The translations under genes were made by a program, and so were the position numbers. From the NCBI RefSeq assembly GCF_034262375.1, contig NZ_CP139558.1:7378001-7442000 (forward strand): DNA of 64,000 nt. Reading direction: 5' to 3'. The DNA comes from Mucilaginibacter sabulilitoris. GTDB lineage: Bacteria > Bacteroidota > Bacteroidia > Sphingobacteriales > Sphingobacteriaceae. Each line of letters opens with the position of its first letter. Within the stretch, counting starts at the first letter, position 1. The notes under the pieces were generated by a model. That model was not told the origin of the DNA and made no database searches. It saw only the letters and a program-made list of their open reading frames with translations. Below are positions 49,082 to 61,100 of this stretch, piece after piece.

Positions 49082-51049
49082 TCAATCTGCCTTAAGTACC
49101 TTAAATTCTGTACGCCTGTTTAGCTGACGGCCAGCGGGGTTATCTTTGCCGTTAGGAAGCGCATTGGGTGCTATTGGTTTTCTTTCGCCGTAGCCTTTTG
49201 CGTATATACGGCTCTGTTCAATGCCTTTTGATATAATATAATCAACGCATGATTGTGCCCTGGCCTGGGATAATTTATCATTGTATTTATCAGAACCTAT
49301 CCAATCGGTATGCGAGCCCAGTTCAACCTTTATTTTAGGATTGTCTTTCAACACAATGATCAGGGTATCCAATACTATTTTTGATTCGGACCTTAATGTA
49401 GCCTTATTAAAATCGTACAATACGTTTTTAATAACTATCGGCTTATCAACGGTAAAGGCCTGCAGGCAGATGTCTGGGTTGTTCAAAGTATCGTTGGTCA
49501 TTCTGCCCGAAGCAGGTACAGGAACATTTTTTGCAAAATAGCCGTCTTTCTCCAACCGGAGGCTGTATGGACGCTTTGTTGTTACATCAAAAGCGTAACG
49601 CCCGGTTTTATTGACAACCATTTGCTTTACAGTATCTTTTGTAAGTGAATCAATGAAACTTACTTTGGCCCCTTCCAATGGCTTCTGCGTATCGCAATCA
49701 AGCACTACGCCCGATAATACATGTCTTTTATCAACCGCCCCGAACAAGGCTAAACAGCAGTCAGATTCGCGGTCGGAGCTTAAGTAAAACTTGCTGGCAT
49801 CATCGGCGTTCGGTAAATAATAAAGATCATCCTTAGCCGAATTCATTGGGTAGCCCATGTTCTTAGGTTCGCTCCACTTATCCAGCTTGCTATAGCTTTC
49901 AAAAAAATCAAAGCCACCCAAGCCAATAAAACCCTTTGAGCTATATATCAACTTCTTGTTAGCCATATCATAATAAGGCGCTTCTTCGTCAAATGAGGTA
50001 TTGATAACACTGCCCAGGTTGGTTGAGTTCGAGGCGTCGCCGTTAAAATCAAGGTAGCTCACCCAAATATCGTCACCACCCTGGCCGCCGGGTTTGTTCG
50101 ACGCGAAAAACATACGCAAGCCATCGGCTGTAATAAATGGCTGTATGGAGTTAAAGCCATCCACATTCACATTGCTGTTCATTTTCTTAGGGGAAGTCCA
50201 GGCATTATCTTTCCATTCGCTGTAATAAATAGCATGTATGGTTTTGCTGCCTTCTTTATACCAGCGGGTATAGTACATGCGTTTGCCGGTTTCATTTAAT
50301 GAAGGGGTTCCGTATTCCAGCTCCTTTTTACCTGCCTCGTCTTTAAAATTAACAACAACCGGCACACCCGGTTTATCTTTCGCAATAGTGTAAACCCTGT
50401 TCAGGTGTACCTTATCGTTTTTTACAAACCTTGATGAAGTAAAATAGCTGCTGCCATCGCGCTGGATCAAGGCATAGTCAGACCCGTCAGATGAATATGG
50501 CTCTTTCAGCTTTTCTGCATCAATCAGCAACGGATACTGATATTGCTCTTTGGCAAACTTGCAATTCTTAATTTCCTTTTGCGCTATGTCATTATACTTG
50601 CTTTCGCCTTTATAATTAGCATTAAACTGCTCAAGCTGTGTTATGGCTTCGTCGAAATGCTGATTTGCCCTTAAACACACGCCATACCAAAGACGGGCCA
50701 GTGGATATTCTGTTTCAAAGTTTTCAGTAAGTACTTTATTGTACCAGCCCTCGGCCTCCAGGTAATTTTCATACATCCGGTACGATTCGCCAAGCCGGTA
50801 ACACAAATAGGCCCTGTCGCTTTTTTTTGCGGGCTTTTTGGTCTTTTTTTCGCCTGCCTGATAGGGTATGGCCTGCAAAGTGGTAAGGCTTAAGCCATCC
50901 GCTGCTTTCTTATAATAAAAAGCGGCCTCATAATAATCTTTGTTAGTAAATGCCTTATCGCCGTAAACTTTAGGATTGTCCTTAGCGTATTGGGCAAAAG
51001 CCCCTTTAACCACAATCAATACAAGTAGCGTAATAAATATTTTCTTCAT
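49082..51049 (-). CDS. PorE-like OmpA-family protein (TPR, beta-propeller, Cpd-like, OmpA)
   Basis: This 655-residue exported protein has a signal peptide ending GAFAQ. Domains follow in the order known for PorE: TPR helices (about 20-160; 'AAFYYKKAADGL', 'LCYRLGESYRMYENYLEAEGWYNKVL'), a PD40-type beta-propeller (about 180-430; 'GYPMNSAKDDLYYLPNADDASKFYLSSDRESDCC'), a carboxypeptidase-regulatory-like domain (about 445-525; 'LSGVVLDCDTQKPLEGAKVSFI') and an OmpA peptidoglycan-binding domain (about 540-650; 'LYDFNKATLRSESKIVLDTL', 'ELGSHTDWIGSDKYNDKLSQARAQSCVDYIISKGI'). PorE anchors the T9SS complex to peptidoglycan. I take ATG 51049 (MKKIFIT). It follows the PorP gene by 11 bp. Confidence 0.9.
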   Translation of the reverse strand: MKKIFITLLVLIVVKGAFAQYAKDNPKVYGDKAFTNKDYYEAAFYYKKAADGLSLTTLQAIPYQAGEKKTKKPAKKSDRAYLCYRLGESYRMYENYLEAEGWYNKVLTENFETEYPLARLWYGVCLRANQHFDEAITQLEQFNANYKGESKYNDIAQKEIKNCKFAKEQYQYPLLIDAEKLKEPYSSDGSDYALIQRDGSSYFTSSRFVKNDKVHLNRVYTIAKDKPGVPVVVNFKDEAGKKELEYGTPSLNETGKRMYYTRWYKEGSKTIHAIYYSEWKDNAWTSPKKMNSNVNVDGFNSIQPFITADGLRMFFASNKPGGQGGDDIWVSYLDFNGDASNSTNLGSVINTSFDEEAPYYDMANKKLIYSSKGFIGLGGFDFFESYSKLDKWSEPKNMGYPMNSAKDDLYYLPNADDASKFYLSSDRESDCCLALFGAVDKRHVLSGVVLDCDTQKPLEGAKVSFIDSLTKDTVKQMVVNKTGRYAFDVTTKRPYSLRLEKDGYFAKNVPVPASGRMTNDTLNNPDICLQAFTVDKPIVIKNVLYDFNKATLRSESKIVLDTLIIVLKDNPKIKVELGSHTDWIGSDKYNDKLSQARAQSCVDYIISKGIEQSRIYAKGYGERKPIAPNALPNGKDNPAGRQLNRRTEFKVLKAD

Positions 51050-51060
51050 GTTGATAAAAA

Positions 51061-52062
51061 TTAAAGCCTTGGACAAATAGCTTCTGGTTCCTGTATGCGT
51101 TTACGGAATACATAACTTATGGATAGTTCAATACCTCCCTGACCAGATGTGGCCCTGTTTAACGCGGTGGTATTGAAATCATAACTGGCCCCTATAATAA
51201 GACTGTTAACATGATAACCCACATTGGCTATCGCAGCATCTTTAAAGCGGTACATACCGCCAAAAATCAACCCTTTATCATCCTGCAGTTTTAATTCAGA
51301 ATAGGCGCCCACAGCCTTTTCCTCAGCTTTTTGTTGCCTGATATATATGGCGTGCGGAATAACATCAAAAAAGTCGGAGGCTTTTATACGAACACCTGCG
51401 TGTATGGTATAACGTATAGGTAATTTGGTAGTGCCGCCATCAACCGCGAAGGGATCTTTTGAACGGGCAAGGTGCGCTACACTCACACCACCAAATAAAT
51501 TGGCATTATGCAAGGGGTCTCCGTCATAGTAAAAAACGCCCGCGCCCGCGTCAAAAATGGTAGCGTTGGTATTTAAAAAATTCTCGTTACTTGGCAAGGT
51601 GGGGTCAAATCCGCTGCTGGGATTAAACTGGCTACCGAATTGTGCTTTTGAAGGATCAAAGCTGCGGTTGATAACGCCGGCCTGCACACCAAAACTTACC
51701 TTTTTATAACCATCGTTTGATACCGCAATGGCATAACCGAGGGAGCCGTAAGCCGAAAAATAGTTGTAACCTACATCGCCGGCAGCCTGGTTGAGCACAT
51801 TAAAGCCTACGCTGAGTTTCTCGGTTGGCCTGAAATCAACAGATACGGCGCCGGTTTGGTATGCGTTATTGATAGTTGCATATTGATTTTTGAAATTCGC
51901 ATTGATACGGGTATCGCCATTTATTACCCCGGTTAACGCTGGATTTAAGTACAGGGGATAAGCGTAGTACTGCGAAAAGTGCGGATCTATCTGCGCTTTT
52001 AATTGACTTATTGCCCCAATCTGAAGCAGTATTGCCAGGGTAACTATAATTCTTTTTTTCAT
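51061..52062 (-). CDS. PorP/SprF-family type IX secretion membrane protein
   Basis: This 333-residue outer-membrane barrel protein has a signal peptide (MKKRIIVTLAILLQIGAISQLKAQ) and the PorP/SprF family start 'DPHFSQYYAYPLYLNPALTG', then repeated beta strands ('VSFGVQAGVINRSFDPSKAQFG', 'HAGVRIKASDFFDVIPHAIYI') and C-terminal 'QGGIELSISYVFRKR'. Family members pair with large adhesins that carry the gliding-type C-terminal domain and are needed for their secretion or anchoring, as SprF is for SprB. The adhesin gene ends 78 bp upstream of the chosen ATG. Confidence 0.92.
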   Translation of the reverse strand: MKKRIIVTLAILLQIGAISQLKAQIDPHFSQYYAYPLYLNPALTGVINGDTRINANFKNQYATINNAYQTGAVSVDFRPTEKLSVGFNVLNQAAGDVGYNYFSAYGSLGYAIAVSNDGYKKVSFGVQAGVINRSFDPSKAQFGSQFNPSSGFDPTLPSNENFLNTNATIFDAGAGVFYYDGDPLHNANLFGGVSVAHLARSKDPFAVDGGTTKLPIRYTIHAGVRIKASDFFDVIPHAIYIRQQKAEEKAVGAYSELKLQDDKGLIFGGMYRFKDAAIANVGYHVNSLIIGASYDFNTTALNRATSGQGGIELSISYVFRKRIQEPEAICPRL

Positions 52063-52090
52063 GTGTAGATTTATTAATTGTGACGCGGCC

Positions 52091-52133
52091 ATAAGGTGCT
52101 GTATCATACCGGTAGCATGATACAGCACCTTAT
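52091..52133. repeat. Perfect hairpin between the adhesin stop and PorP
   Basis: ATAAGGTGCTGTATCAT (52091-52107) and its exact complement (52117-52133) form a 17-bp stem with a nine-base loop. On the minus strand no T-run follows, so it is not a typical terminator. It may stabilise the 3' end of the adhesin message or reduce read-through to PorP. Confidence 0.85.
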
Positions 52134-52140
52134 GAGAACC

Positions 52141-55100
52141 TTATCGTAATAGCGTAACTGTACCTTTCTTTTTCACCACCTGACCATCATTCATGGTGGC
52201 TTCAACGTAATAAACATATACCCCTACCGGCTGCTTGGTACCTTTATATGTACCATCCCATCCGCTGGCTTTATTAGTTGTCTGGTATTGGAGCTCACCC
52301 CACTGATCATATATCGACAGGGTTAAACTCTTGATGGTATTACCATAAACCTGTAGCAGGTCGTTATTACCATCACCATTAGGCGTAAACACGTTTGGTA
52401 TGAATAGCCCGTTTCCAAATGGATTGCTGGCAGTGCCGGTTACCGCAGCTGAATTAGCGCTTAGCTGGCAATCCGAGTTTCCGCTTGCACGTACAATGAT
52501 GGTTACACTTTCGCCCGGTTGCAGATTGCTTACTACATGGGTTAAACCATTGGCTCCGGAGCTTGGCGCAACAAAATGCTGCCCGTTGTCTAAACTTACC
52601 TGGTAGCCTGTTGCACCTGTTACTGCAGTCCACTGGAAGCTTACACTTGATGTGGTTGTTGCGCTTACCGATGGTATTGGAGCAGCCAGCGGACCAAGAA
52701 TGGTAACCGTTACCAGGGTTCTTACTGTTGACACACAACCACCGGCTGTTTCAGCTTCGGCATAGTAAGTGGTATTGGCCGATAGTACAGGTGTTGTAAA
52801 GTCGGTACCGGTAGCAAGCGCTGCGCCGCCTGTATCATTAGCATACCATTTTATGATTGCACCCGGTGTAGCGCTTGTAGCAGATATGGTTGTGCTTAAT
52901 CCAGGGCATATTGAAGTACCCTGCGCACTTGCCTGCGGAGCAACCGGCGCCGATGTTACAGTAACCTGGGCGCTGGTACGTGAAGCTGACGGACAACCAG
53001 TAACATTTACCGCTTCTACGAAGTAGATGGTATTTACTGTAAGCACCGGAGTGGTATAGGTTTTTCCTGAGGCTAACGATGTGCCCCCGCTTGCGGTACT
53101 GTACCAGTTATAGGTAAAGCCTGTTTGCGGATTAGATATTTCTAATGTTACCTGTCCGCCCTGGCATCCCGCAACCGAGCCGCCGTTAACCAGTACCGGA
53201 GCGCCCGGAGCATCAACCACATTTACTTGTATGCTGGCCAGCGACGCGCTTTCGCATGAACCGTTCACAGCCTCTACATAATATGTAGCGTTGGCGTTAA
53301 CCGGCCCTGTCGGGAAGGTTGTCCCAGTAAATATCAGGTTGTTTTTAGTAGCAGAATCATACCAGTTATAGGTAAGGTTTGCCTGTGGCGACGCAACCGA
53401 AATAGTTGTTGCACTACCGCGGCATACCGGTACCGGAGAATTAACTGTAAATGTTGGCGTTGCCGGCTGAGGTGTTACCTTAACATTCGCCGGTACCCTG
53501 TTTGAAGGGTTACAGCTTTGAGCGTTTGTGGCCTGTACATAATAAGTAGTATTAGCTGTTAATACCGGTGTGGTATAGGTTGAACCTACATGTATAGAAC
53601 TTCCGCCGCTTGCAGCTGTGTACCAGTTATAAATTGTACCGGCAACAGGGTTAGCTATACGAATAACAGCCGCACTGTTTTGACAGGTTGTTAAGCCTGC
53701 AGCGTCGATAGACGGATTAGGTGCTTTGGTGTTGTCAATTGTCACCTGTACCGAAGTACGGGTGCTTGACGCACAACCGCTTGTATTACTTACCGCTTCA
53801 ACATAATAAGTTGTAGCTGCTGTAATTGGCTGGGTGGTGTACATAGCACCTGTAAATATTGGCGATCCGCCGGTTGCTGCAGTATACCATTTAAATGATA
53901 CGTTAGCTGTTGTGCTTGTTGCTATTAATACAGCCGAGCCGCCAGAGCATACAGTTGGGGTGGATGACCCTGCCTGAGTGGTTATAGTTGGTCCGGTAGG
54001 CAACTGATTAACGATCACATCAACCTTAGTACGGGTTGCCGAAGTACAACCGGCGCTGTTTGATGCCTCTGCGTAATAAGAAGTATTGGTCGTTAACACA
54101 GGGGTTGTATAGGTTACCCCGCTTGCCAATGCTGTTCCGCCTGTAGGTGCGCTGTACCATTTATAGGTAAGCAATACCTGCGGATTTGAAATACTTAAAA
54201 TAGCCGGAGAACCTGCACATGTTGGCGCGGTAGTTCCGTTGGCGATAACCGGAGCCTGTGGTGCCGGATTAACAGTCACTTCGGCCAGTGTACGGCTACT
54301 GCTGCTGCAACCTGTACCATTTACAGCTTCTACATAAAAATCGGTTGTTGCTGTAATTGGCGCGGTTTTATAGGAGTTTCCGGTTGCTAACGCAGTACCG
54401 CCGGTTGCCACTGAGTACCATTTATAAGTTATGCCTGCCTGTGGCGTTTTTATTGTTAACGTAGCAGGGCTTCCCAAACATACCGATGGATTAGCCACCG
54501 CCAGTACCGGATCGGCAGGCAGCTGGTTAACGGTAACCTTAACCGCAGTACGGCTTGACGAAGTACAGTTGCCCGCATTTGCGGCCTCTACGTAATAAGT
54601 TGTAGTAACTGTTAAATTTGGTGTACGGAACACGGTACCGGTAAACAACAGCGTACCATTGGTTTGCGCATCATACCATCTGTAAACAACTCCCGCCTGC
54701 GGATTAACAATGCTCAGTGTTGTGAATGATCCCGAACAAACAGTTAAGTCGCCACCTGGTGCCTGAACGGTTGGTGGTGGCGGCACAGGTAATACGGTAA
54801 TATCGGTACGGGTACGGGTTGTGCTGCTGCAGCTGCTTGCGCTTACTGCTTCAACAAAGTATGATACGTTTGCAGTAAGATTATTCCTGGTGAACGATGT
54901 TCCGGTAAATACTGATGCTCCGCCGGTAGCCGCAGTGTACCAGTTGTATTGCAAACCTACCACAGGGTTAGTAACGCTGATAGTCGCGCTGCCGCCGTTA
55001 CATACCTGGGTTGTGGTGGCGCTCAGTGTTGGCGCTGCAGGTAAACCGTTTGTAGTAATATGAACAGCAGTACGGCCACCTTCGTTTATACACCCTGTTG

Positions 55101-58100
55101 TGGTGTTGGAGGCCTCGATGTAATAAATTATGTTTTGCGTAACAGCAGGCGTTGTATAGGTTATGCCTGTATGAACAGCAGCTCCGCCGGTGGCCGCAGT
55201 GTACCATTTATAGGTAACACCTGCCTGAGGGGTACTCACCGCCAATGCAGCAGGACTGCCCGCGCAAACATCAACATCGTTAGCTTGTACGCTTGGTTTT
55301 TGAGGCAATGGGTTAACCTTAACAGTCGCTACGGTTCTTGCCGGACTGATACAGGTGCCATTCGCTGCCTCGATAAAGTAAATAATATCAGATACCGGCG
55401 ATGTGGTAAAGGTTGCACCGGTATGCACCAGATTACCATTTGTTGGCGCATCGTACCAGTTAATGGTTGCACCGTTGGCATTGGTTACGGTAAAGGTAAC
55501 GCGCTCGCCGGCGCATATCTCAAATGCTGCTTTTGTAAGTATCGGGTTTTGCGGCGATGGTGTAACGTTAACCGTTGCGGCTACCCTGTTAGGGTTGGCA
55601 CAACCGCTTGATGCACGGCTGCTTTCCACATAATAAGTAGTGGTTGCTGTAATATTGGTTGGGCTATAGGTTGCCCCGGTATGTACCAGGGTACCTCCTA
55701 CCGCGTCGGTATACCATTTATAAGTAACACCTGCGCGGGCGTTGCTTACCGTGAAGGTAGCAGTACCGCCCGAGCAAATATTAACTGTATTTACGGCAAG
55801 TGTTGGCGCTTCAACCTGTTTGCTGGCATAATAAATGTTAACGTTAGATACTACTGCCAGTAGTGCGTTTAGGCTCAACTCAACCCTATCAAAACCTGCT
55901 TTTGGTCTAAACTTGATAATGGCTGTTTGCCCGCCTGAAAGCAGGGTGATCTTCAATAGGTTGCTGCTTAAAGCAACCTGGTCACCATTAGATGTATTGC
56001 CATTGAATGAGGTTATCTGTAAAGAGTTAAGGACACCAACATTAATTAAACTCCCCGGGGTGCCTATTTTTACGGTTACCGTATCGCCAACAACACCCGC
56101 GTCGCCAAATATTAATTTCTGTGATACGCTTCCCAGCAAGCCTATCGATACTCTAAGCTGGCTAAAGTTGGTGGTATCCTGATCAACTGCGTTATCCGGG
56201 TTAATTACGGAGCAGCCTACACAAGCCAAGCCGCTCGTCCCATTCGTTTGAGTTGACGCGAAATCGCAACTGGTTGAGAATATTGGATTCACTTTAACAT
56301 TAACTGCTGTGCGTGTTACACTGGTACAGCCAGAGCTGGCCAACGTAGCCTCTACATAATAAGTAGTGCTTGATGTTAAAGCAGGTGTGGTGAATATAGC
56401 GCCTGTGAATATGGCGGTCCCCCCTGTTACCGAAGTGTACCATTTAAAGGTAGCACCTGCAGTAGTTGAGGTGGCTGTTAAAGTAGCTTTTTGTCCTGAA
56501 GTGATCTGTCCGCCCGGAGCATTCGATGTAACAACCGGTGCAACAGGCGTAGGATTAACGATCACATCGGCCTTTGCCCTTGTTGAGCTGGTACAGCCGC
56601 CTGCTGTGGCTTCAACATAATAAGAAGTGTTGGCTGTTAAATTTGGTGTGGTAAACTGAGCACCTGTGAAAATCGGGATACCGCCGGTAGCAGTAGTATA
56701 CCATTTAAAGGTAATGCCTGCCTGGGTTGATGTTGCCGACAATACCGCCGATGAACCTGAACAGGTTGAAACAGGAGTTTGTGATATAACAGGCACCAAT
56801 GGCGTAGCAGTTACATGAGCGGTTACCTGTGTACGGCTTGAACTGCCGCAAGAACCTGCGCCCTGGGCCTCCACATAATAGGTTGTAGTGGCCGATAGCA
56901 ATCCGGTTGTAAACGGATTGCCTGTGAATACCGGTGTACCGCCGGTTGCCTGGGTGTACCAGTTAAAGGTAACACCGCCAACAGCTTGTGCCGTAAATGT
57001 CGCCGGCTGACCAGAACATACGGTTACATCTGGTGTGTTTACTATCGGTTTTGCCGGTGCCGGTGTAACCGTAACGGTTGCCGGTGTGCGTACGCTCTGG
57101 GCGCAGCCATCAGCTGTGCGGCTGGCTTCGGCGTAATAAGTCTTATTGGCGGTTAATACCGGTGTGGTAAATACCGCTCCTGTAAATACCGGTGAGCCTC
57201 CGCTGGCAGTGGTATACCATCTTACGGTTACGTTAGCCGGAACAGTAGCGGTCAGCGTAGCCTGTGCTCCCTGGCAAATCGCAACATTTGCAGTTGAAAT
57301 AACCGGCGCAGCTACAGACTGATAAGCGTCATAAACGTTTACCGCGTTAAGTAGGCCGGCAACGCCTGAGTTAAAGGTAACCTGAACCCTGTCGAAAGTG
57401 TGGGTCGACTTAAATACTACTTTGAAACGGCTTGTGCCATTAAGTAAAGTAATTCTCAGTAACGAGCCATTTACAGTAAAGCGGTCGCCATTATAAGTTG
57501 TTCCATTATAGGTGGCTACCTGAATTTGTGATAGCAAGCCTACATCGGCCAGTGAGCCCGGGATACCTAACTCAACGGTTACACTGTCACCAGGTATGCC
57601 TGTGTTGGCAAAACGCAATGTTTGCTGAGCCGAACCACCCAGTAAGCCTACCGGTACATGTATCTGTGAAAAGCTATTGCTGTTGTTATCTATAGAACCA
57701 GCTGCATTGCTGATACCGCATAATAAGCATATACCATTAACCGAGTTCGACTGATCGATAGCCGCGTCGCACGGAACAGGGTTAGGACCAACAACGTTTA
57801 CATTAATTACACCTGATGCCCTTGAAGTTGATGTAACCCCTGTTGCCGGAATGCTTGATTCGGCATAATAAGTTGTCTGGCTAAATACCGACGGGCTTAC
57901 AAATGTCGCCCCGGTAAATATGCTGGCGCCACCGGTTGGTGTAGTGTACCATTTAAATACTGCACCCGGGGTAGTTGATGATGCCGTTAAAGTACCGGAA
58001 GTACCAGGGTTAACAGTTTGGGTTGGCGGATTAACGGCCACATCAGGTATAATGATCGGCTGTGTAACGGTAATTATTACAGGTGTACGCTGAGCGCTCA

Positions 58101-61100
58101 CGCAACCTGATGCTAATGAACTTTCGGCATAATAAGTTGTGGTAGCTATTAAGGCCGGGGTTGTAAATACAGCGCCGGTGAATATGGCTGTTCCGCCGGT
58201 TGGTGTGGTGTACCATTTAAATATGGCGCCAGCGGTGGTTGAACTTGCTGTTAAGGTAGCATTTCCGCCTGTGGTAACCTGGCCACCTGCCGGATTTACG
58301 GCAACGGTTGGTGCAACAGGTATCGGATTAACTACCGCGTCGGCTTTTGTACGTGCCGGACTAACGCAGCCGTTAGCCGATGCTTCTACATAATAAGAAG
58401 TATTTGCAGTAAGTGTTGTAGTAGTAAACTGTGCGCCTGTAAATATTGGCGAACCACCTGTAGCGGCAGCATACCAGTTATAAACAACACCGCTTTGGGT
58501 TGGCGATACGGTAAATGTTGCAGGCGAACCTGAACATACCTGCACCGATGCCTGTGCCAGAACCGGGTTAACCGGCGATGGTGTAACATTTGCAGTTGCG
58601 GCTACCCGGTTAGGGTTAGCACATCCGCTTGATGCACGGCTGCTTTCTACATAATAAGTAGTGGTTGCGGTTAATGCCGCGGTAGTAAAGTTTGTACCGG
58701 TATGCACGGCAGCTCCGCCGGTTGCCGATGTGTACCATTTATATACTATGCCCGCACGTGCATTGCTTACAGTAAATGTAGCGGTGCTGCCCGAGCAAAT
58801 ATTTACGGTATTGGCAGCCAGTGTTGGTGCCTCAACTTGTTTGGTAGCATAATAAATGTTCAGTGTATTGAAGACTGAAGCTAAAGCCCCGTTAAACCTG
58901 ATTTCTACCCTGTCAAATGCCGATTTTGGCGCAAACTTCACTAAGGCAGTTTGATTGCCTGCCAGCAGTGTAAGTTTCAGCAGACTGCTGCTTAAGTTAA
59001 TACGGTCGTTATTATAGGTATTACCATTGTACGATGCTATTTGCAATTGGTTTAAAACACCAACCGTAGCCAGGCTTGCAGGTACAGCTACCTTCACCGT
59101 TACAGTATCCCCAACAACTCCGGCATCGCCGAATATTAATTTTTGTGATGCGTTTGAGCCTACCAAACCAATTGGCACACTCAGCTGACTAAAGTTAGTA
59201 GTGTCGCTATCGACCGAATTATTCGGGAAATTCACTGCACAACCAACGCAAAGCAGACCGCCGTTCACGTCGTTGGTTTGGGTCGATGCAAAATCGCATG
59301 AGGTTGAAAATATCGGATTTACAGTAATCGTTACTGATGTACGGGTAGCGCTTGTACAACCTGCAGTGGTTGAAGCTTCAACATAATACGTTGTGCTTGA
59401 TGTTAAGGCAGGTGTAGTAAATACAGCGCCTGTATAAATCACAGTACCGCCAGTTGCAGCGGCATACCATTTAAAGGTAACACCTGCTGTAGTTGATGAA
59501 GCGGTTAAAGTAGCTGTTTGCCCGGAGGTGATCTGTTTGCCTGCCGGGTTTACAGCAATAGTGGGCGCAACGGGTGTCGGATTAACCGACACATCCGCTT
59601 TTGCCCGCGTTGAACTGGTACAGCCCCCTGTTGACGCAGCCTCAACGTAATATGATGTACTGGCAGTTAATGCCGGAGTAGTAAACTGGGCTCCTGTAGA
59701 TACAGGGGTGCCGCCCGTTGCAGTAGTGTACCAATTAAAGATAACTCCTGCCTGGGTTGATGTTGCCGACAATACAGCAGGCGAGCCTGAACAGGTTTGC
59801 ACGGTAGGCTGCGTTACCACAGGTGCCGTTGGTGCAGCGGTTACGTTGGCAGTTACTTTGGTACGGGTTGAGTTACCACAAGAGCCCGCGGTAGCTTCTA
59901 CATAGTAAGACTTAGTAGCGGTTAATGCCGGGGTAACAAAGGTTGCACCGGTAAACAATGCTGTGCCTCCTGTTGCAGCCGCATACCATTTAAAGGTAAC
60001 ACCGCTAACAGCCTGAGCCGTAAATGTAGCAGGCTCTCCCGAACAAACCGTTACTGTTGATGCGTTAACCAGCGGGTTAGCCGGTGCCGGAGTAACCGTA
60101 ACGGTTGCCGGTGTGCGTATGCTTTGTGCGCAGCCATCGGCGGTGCGGCTGGCTTCGGCATAATAAGTTGAGTTGTTGGTTAAGTTTGGCGTAACAAACG
60201 TTGGGCCGGTAGCCAGCAGTGTGCCACCTGTTGCCGATGAATACCATTTTACGGTTACATTAGCCGGAACGGTTGCTGTTAAAGTAGCAGACGAACCCTG
60301 ACAGGTAATAACGTTTGGCACGCTGATAACCGGTGACGCTACCGATTGATAAGCATCATAAACGTTCACCGCGTTAAGCAAGCCCGCAACACCTGAATTA
60401 AAGGTAACCTGTACACCATTAAAGGTATGGGTTGATTTAAATGCTACCCTGAAACGGCTCGTACCGTTCAGCAAAGTAACATTTAGCAGTGAGCCGTTCA
60501 CCGTAAAGCGGTCGCCGTTATAAGTGGCGCCATTATAGGTGGCTATTTGTATCTGTGATAATAAACCAACGTCAGCCAGTGAACCAGGGATACCTAATTC
60601 AACAATTATACTGTCGCCAACAATACCGGTATTAACAAAGTGCAATGTTTGCTGAGCCGAGCCTCCCAGTAAACCTATCGGAACGTGTATTTGAGAAAAC
60701 GAATTACGGTTGTTATCAACAGAACCTCCCGCGTTACTGATTCCGCATAGTAAACATACGCCGTTAACTGAGTTGGTTTGTGTGGTAGCAGCATCGCAGG
60801 CTACAGGGTCAGAACCAATGGCGTTTACATTAACTATACCTGCTGCCCTGGTGGCCGATTTGGCGCCGGTAGCTGTTACCACAGCTTCGGCATAATAAGT
60901 TGTATTGGCAAATATGGCCGGCGATTCAAAAGTAGCGCCGGTAAATATTGGTGTTCCGCCCGTTGGCGTGGTGTACCAGTTAAATACCGTTCCAGGAGTA
61001 GTTGAACTTGCGGTTATAGTTGCTGTTGTGCCCGCGTTTACCGATTGTGTTGGCGGGGTAACTGCTACATCAGGTATTACTATCGGGTTTACGGTTACCG

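Noticed and set aside
52063..52128. Longer N-terminus for the PorP/SprF protein
   Set aside because: It would start with GTG inside the hairpin; the ATG at 52062 begins a standard signal peptide.
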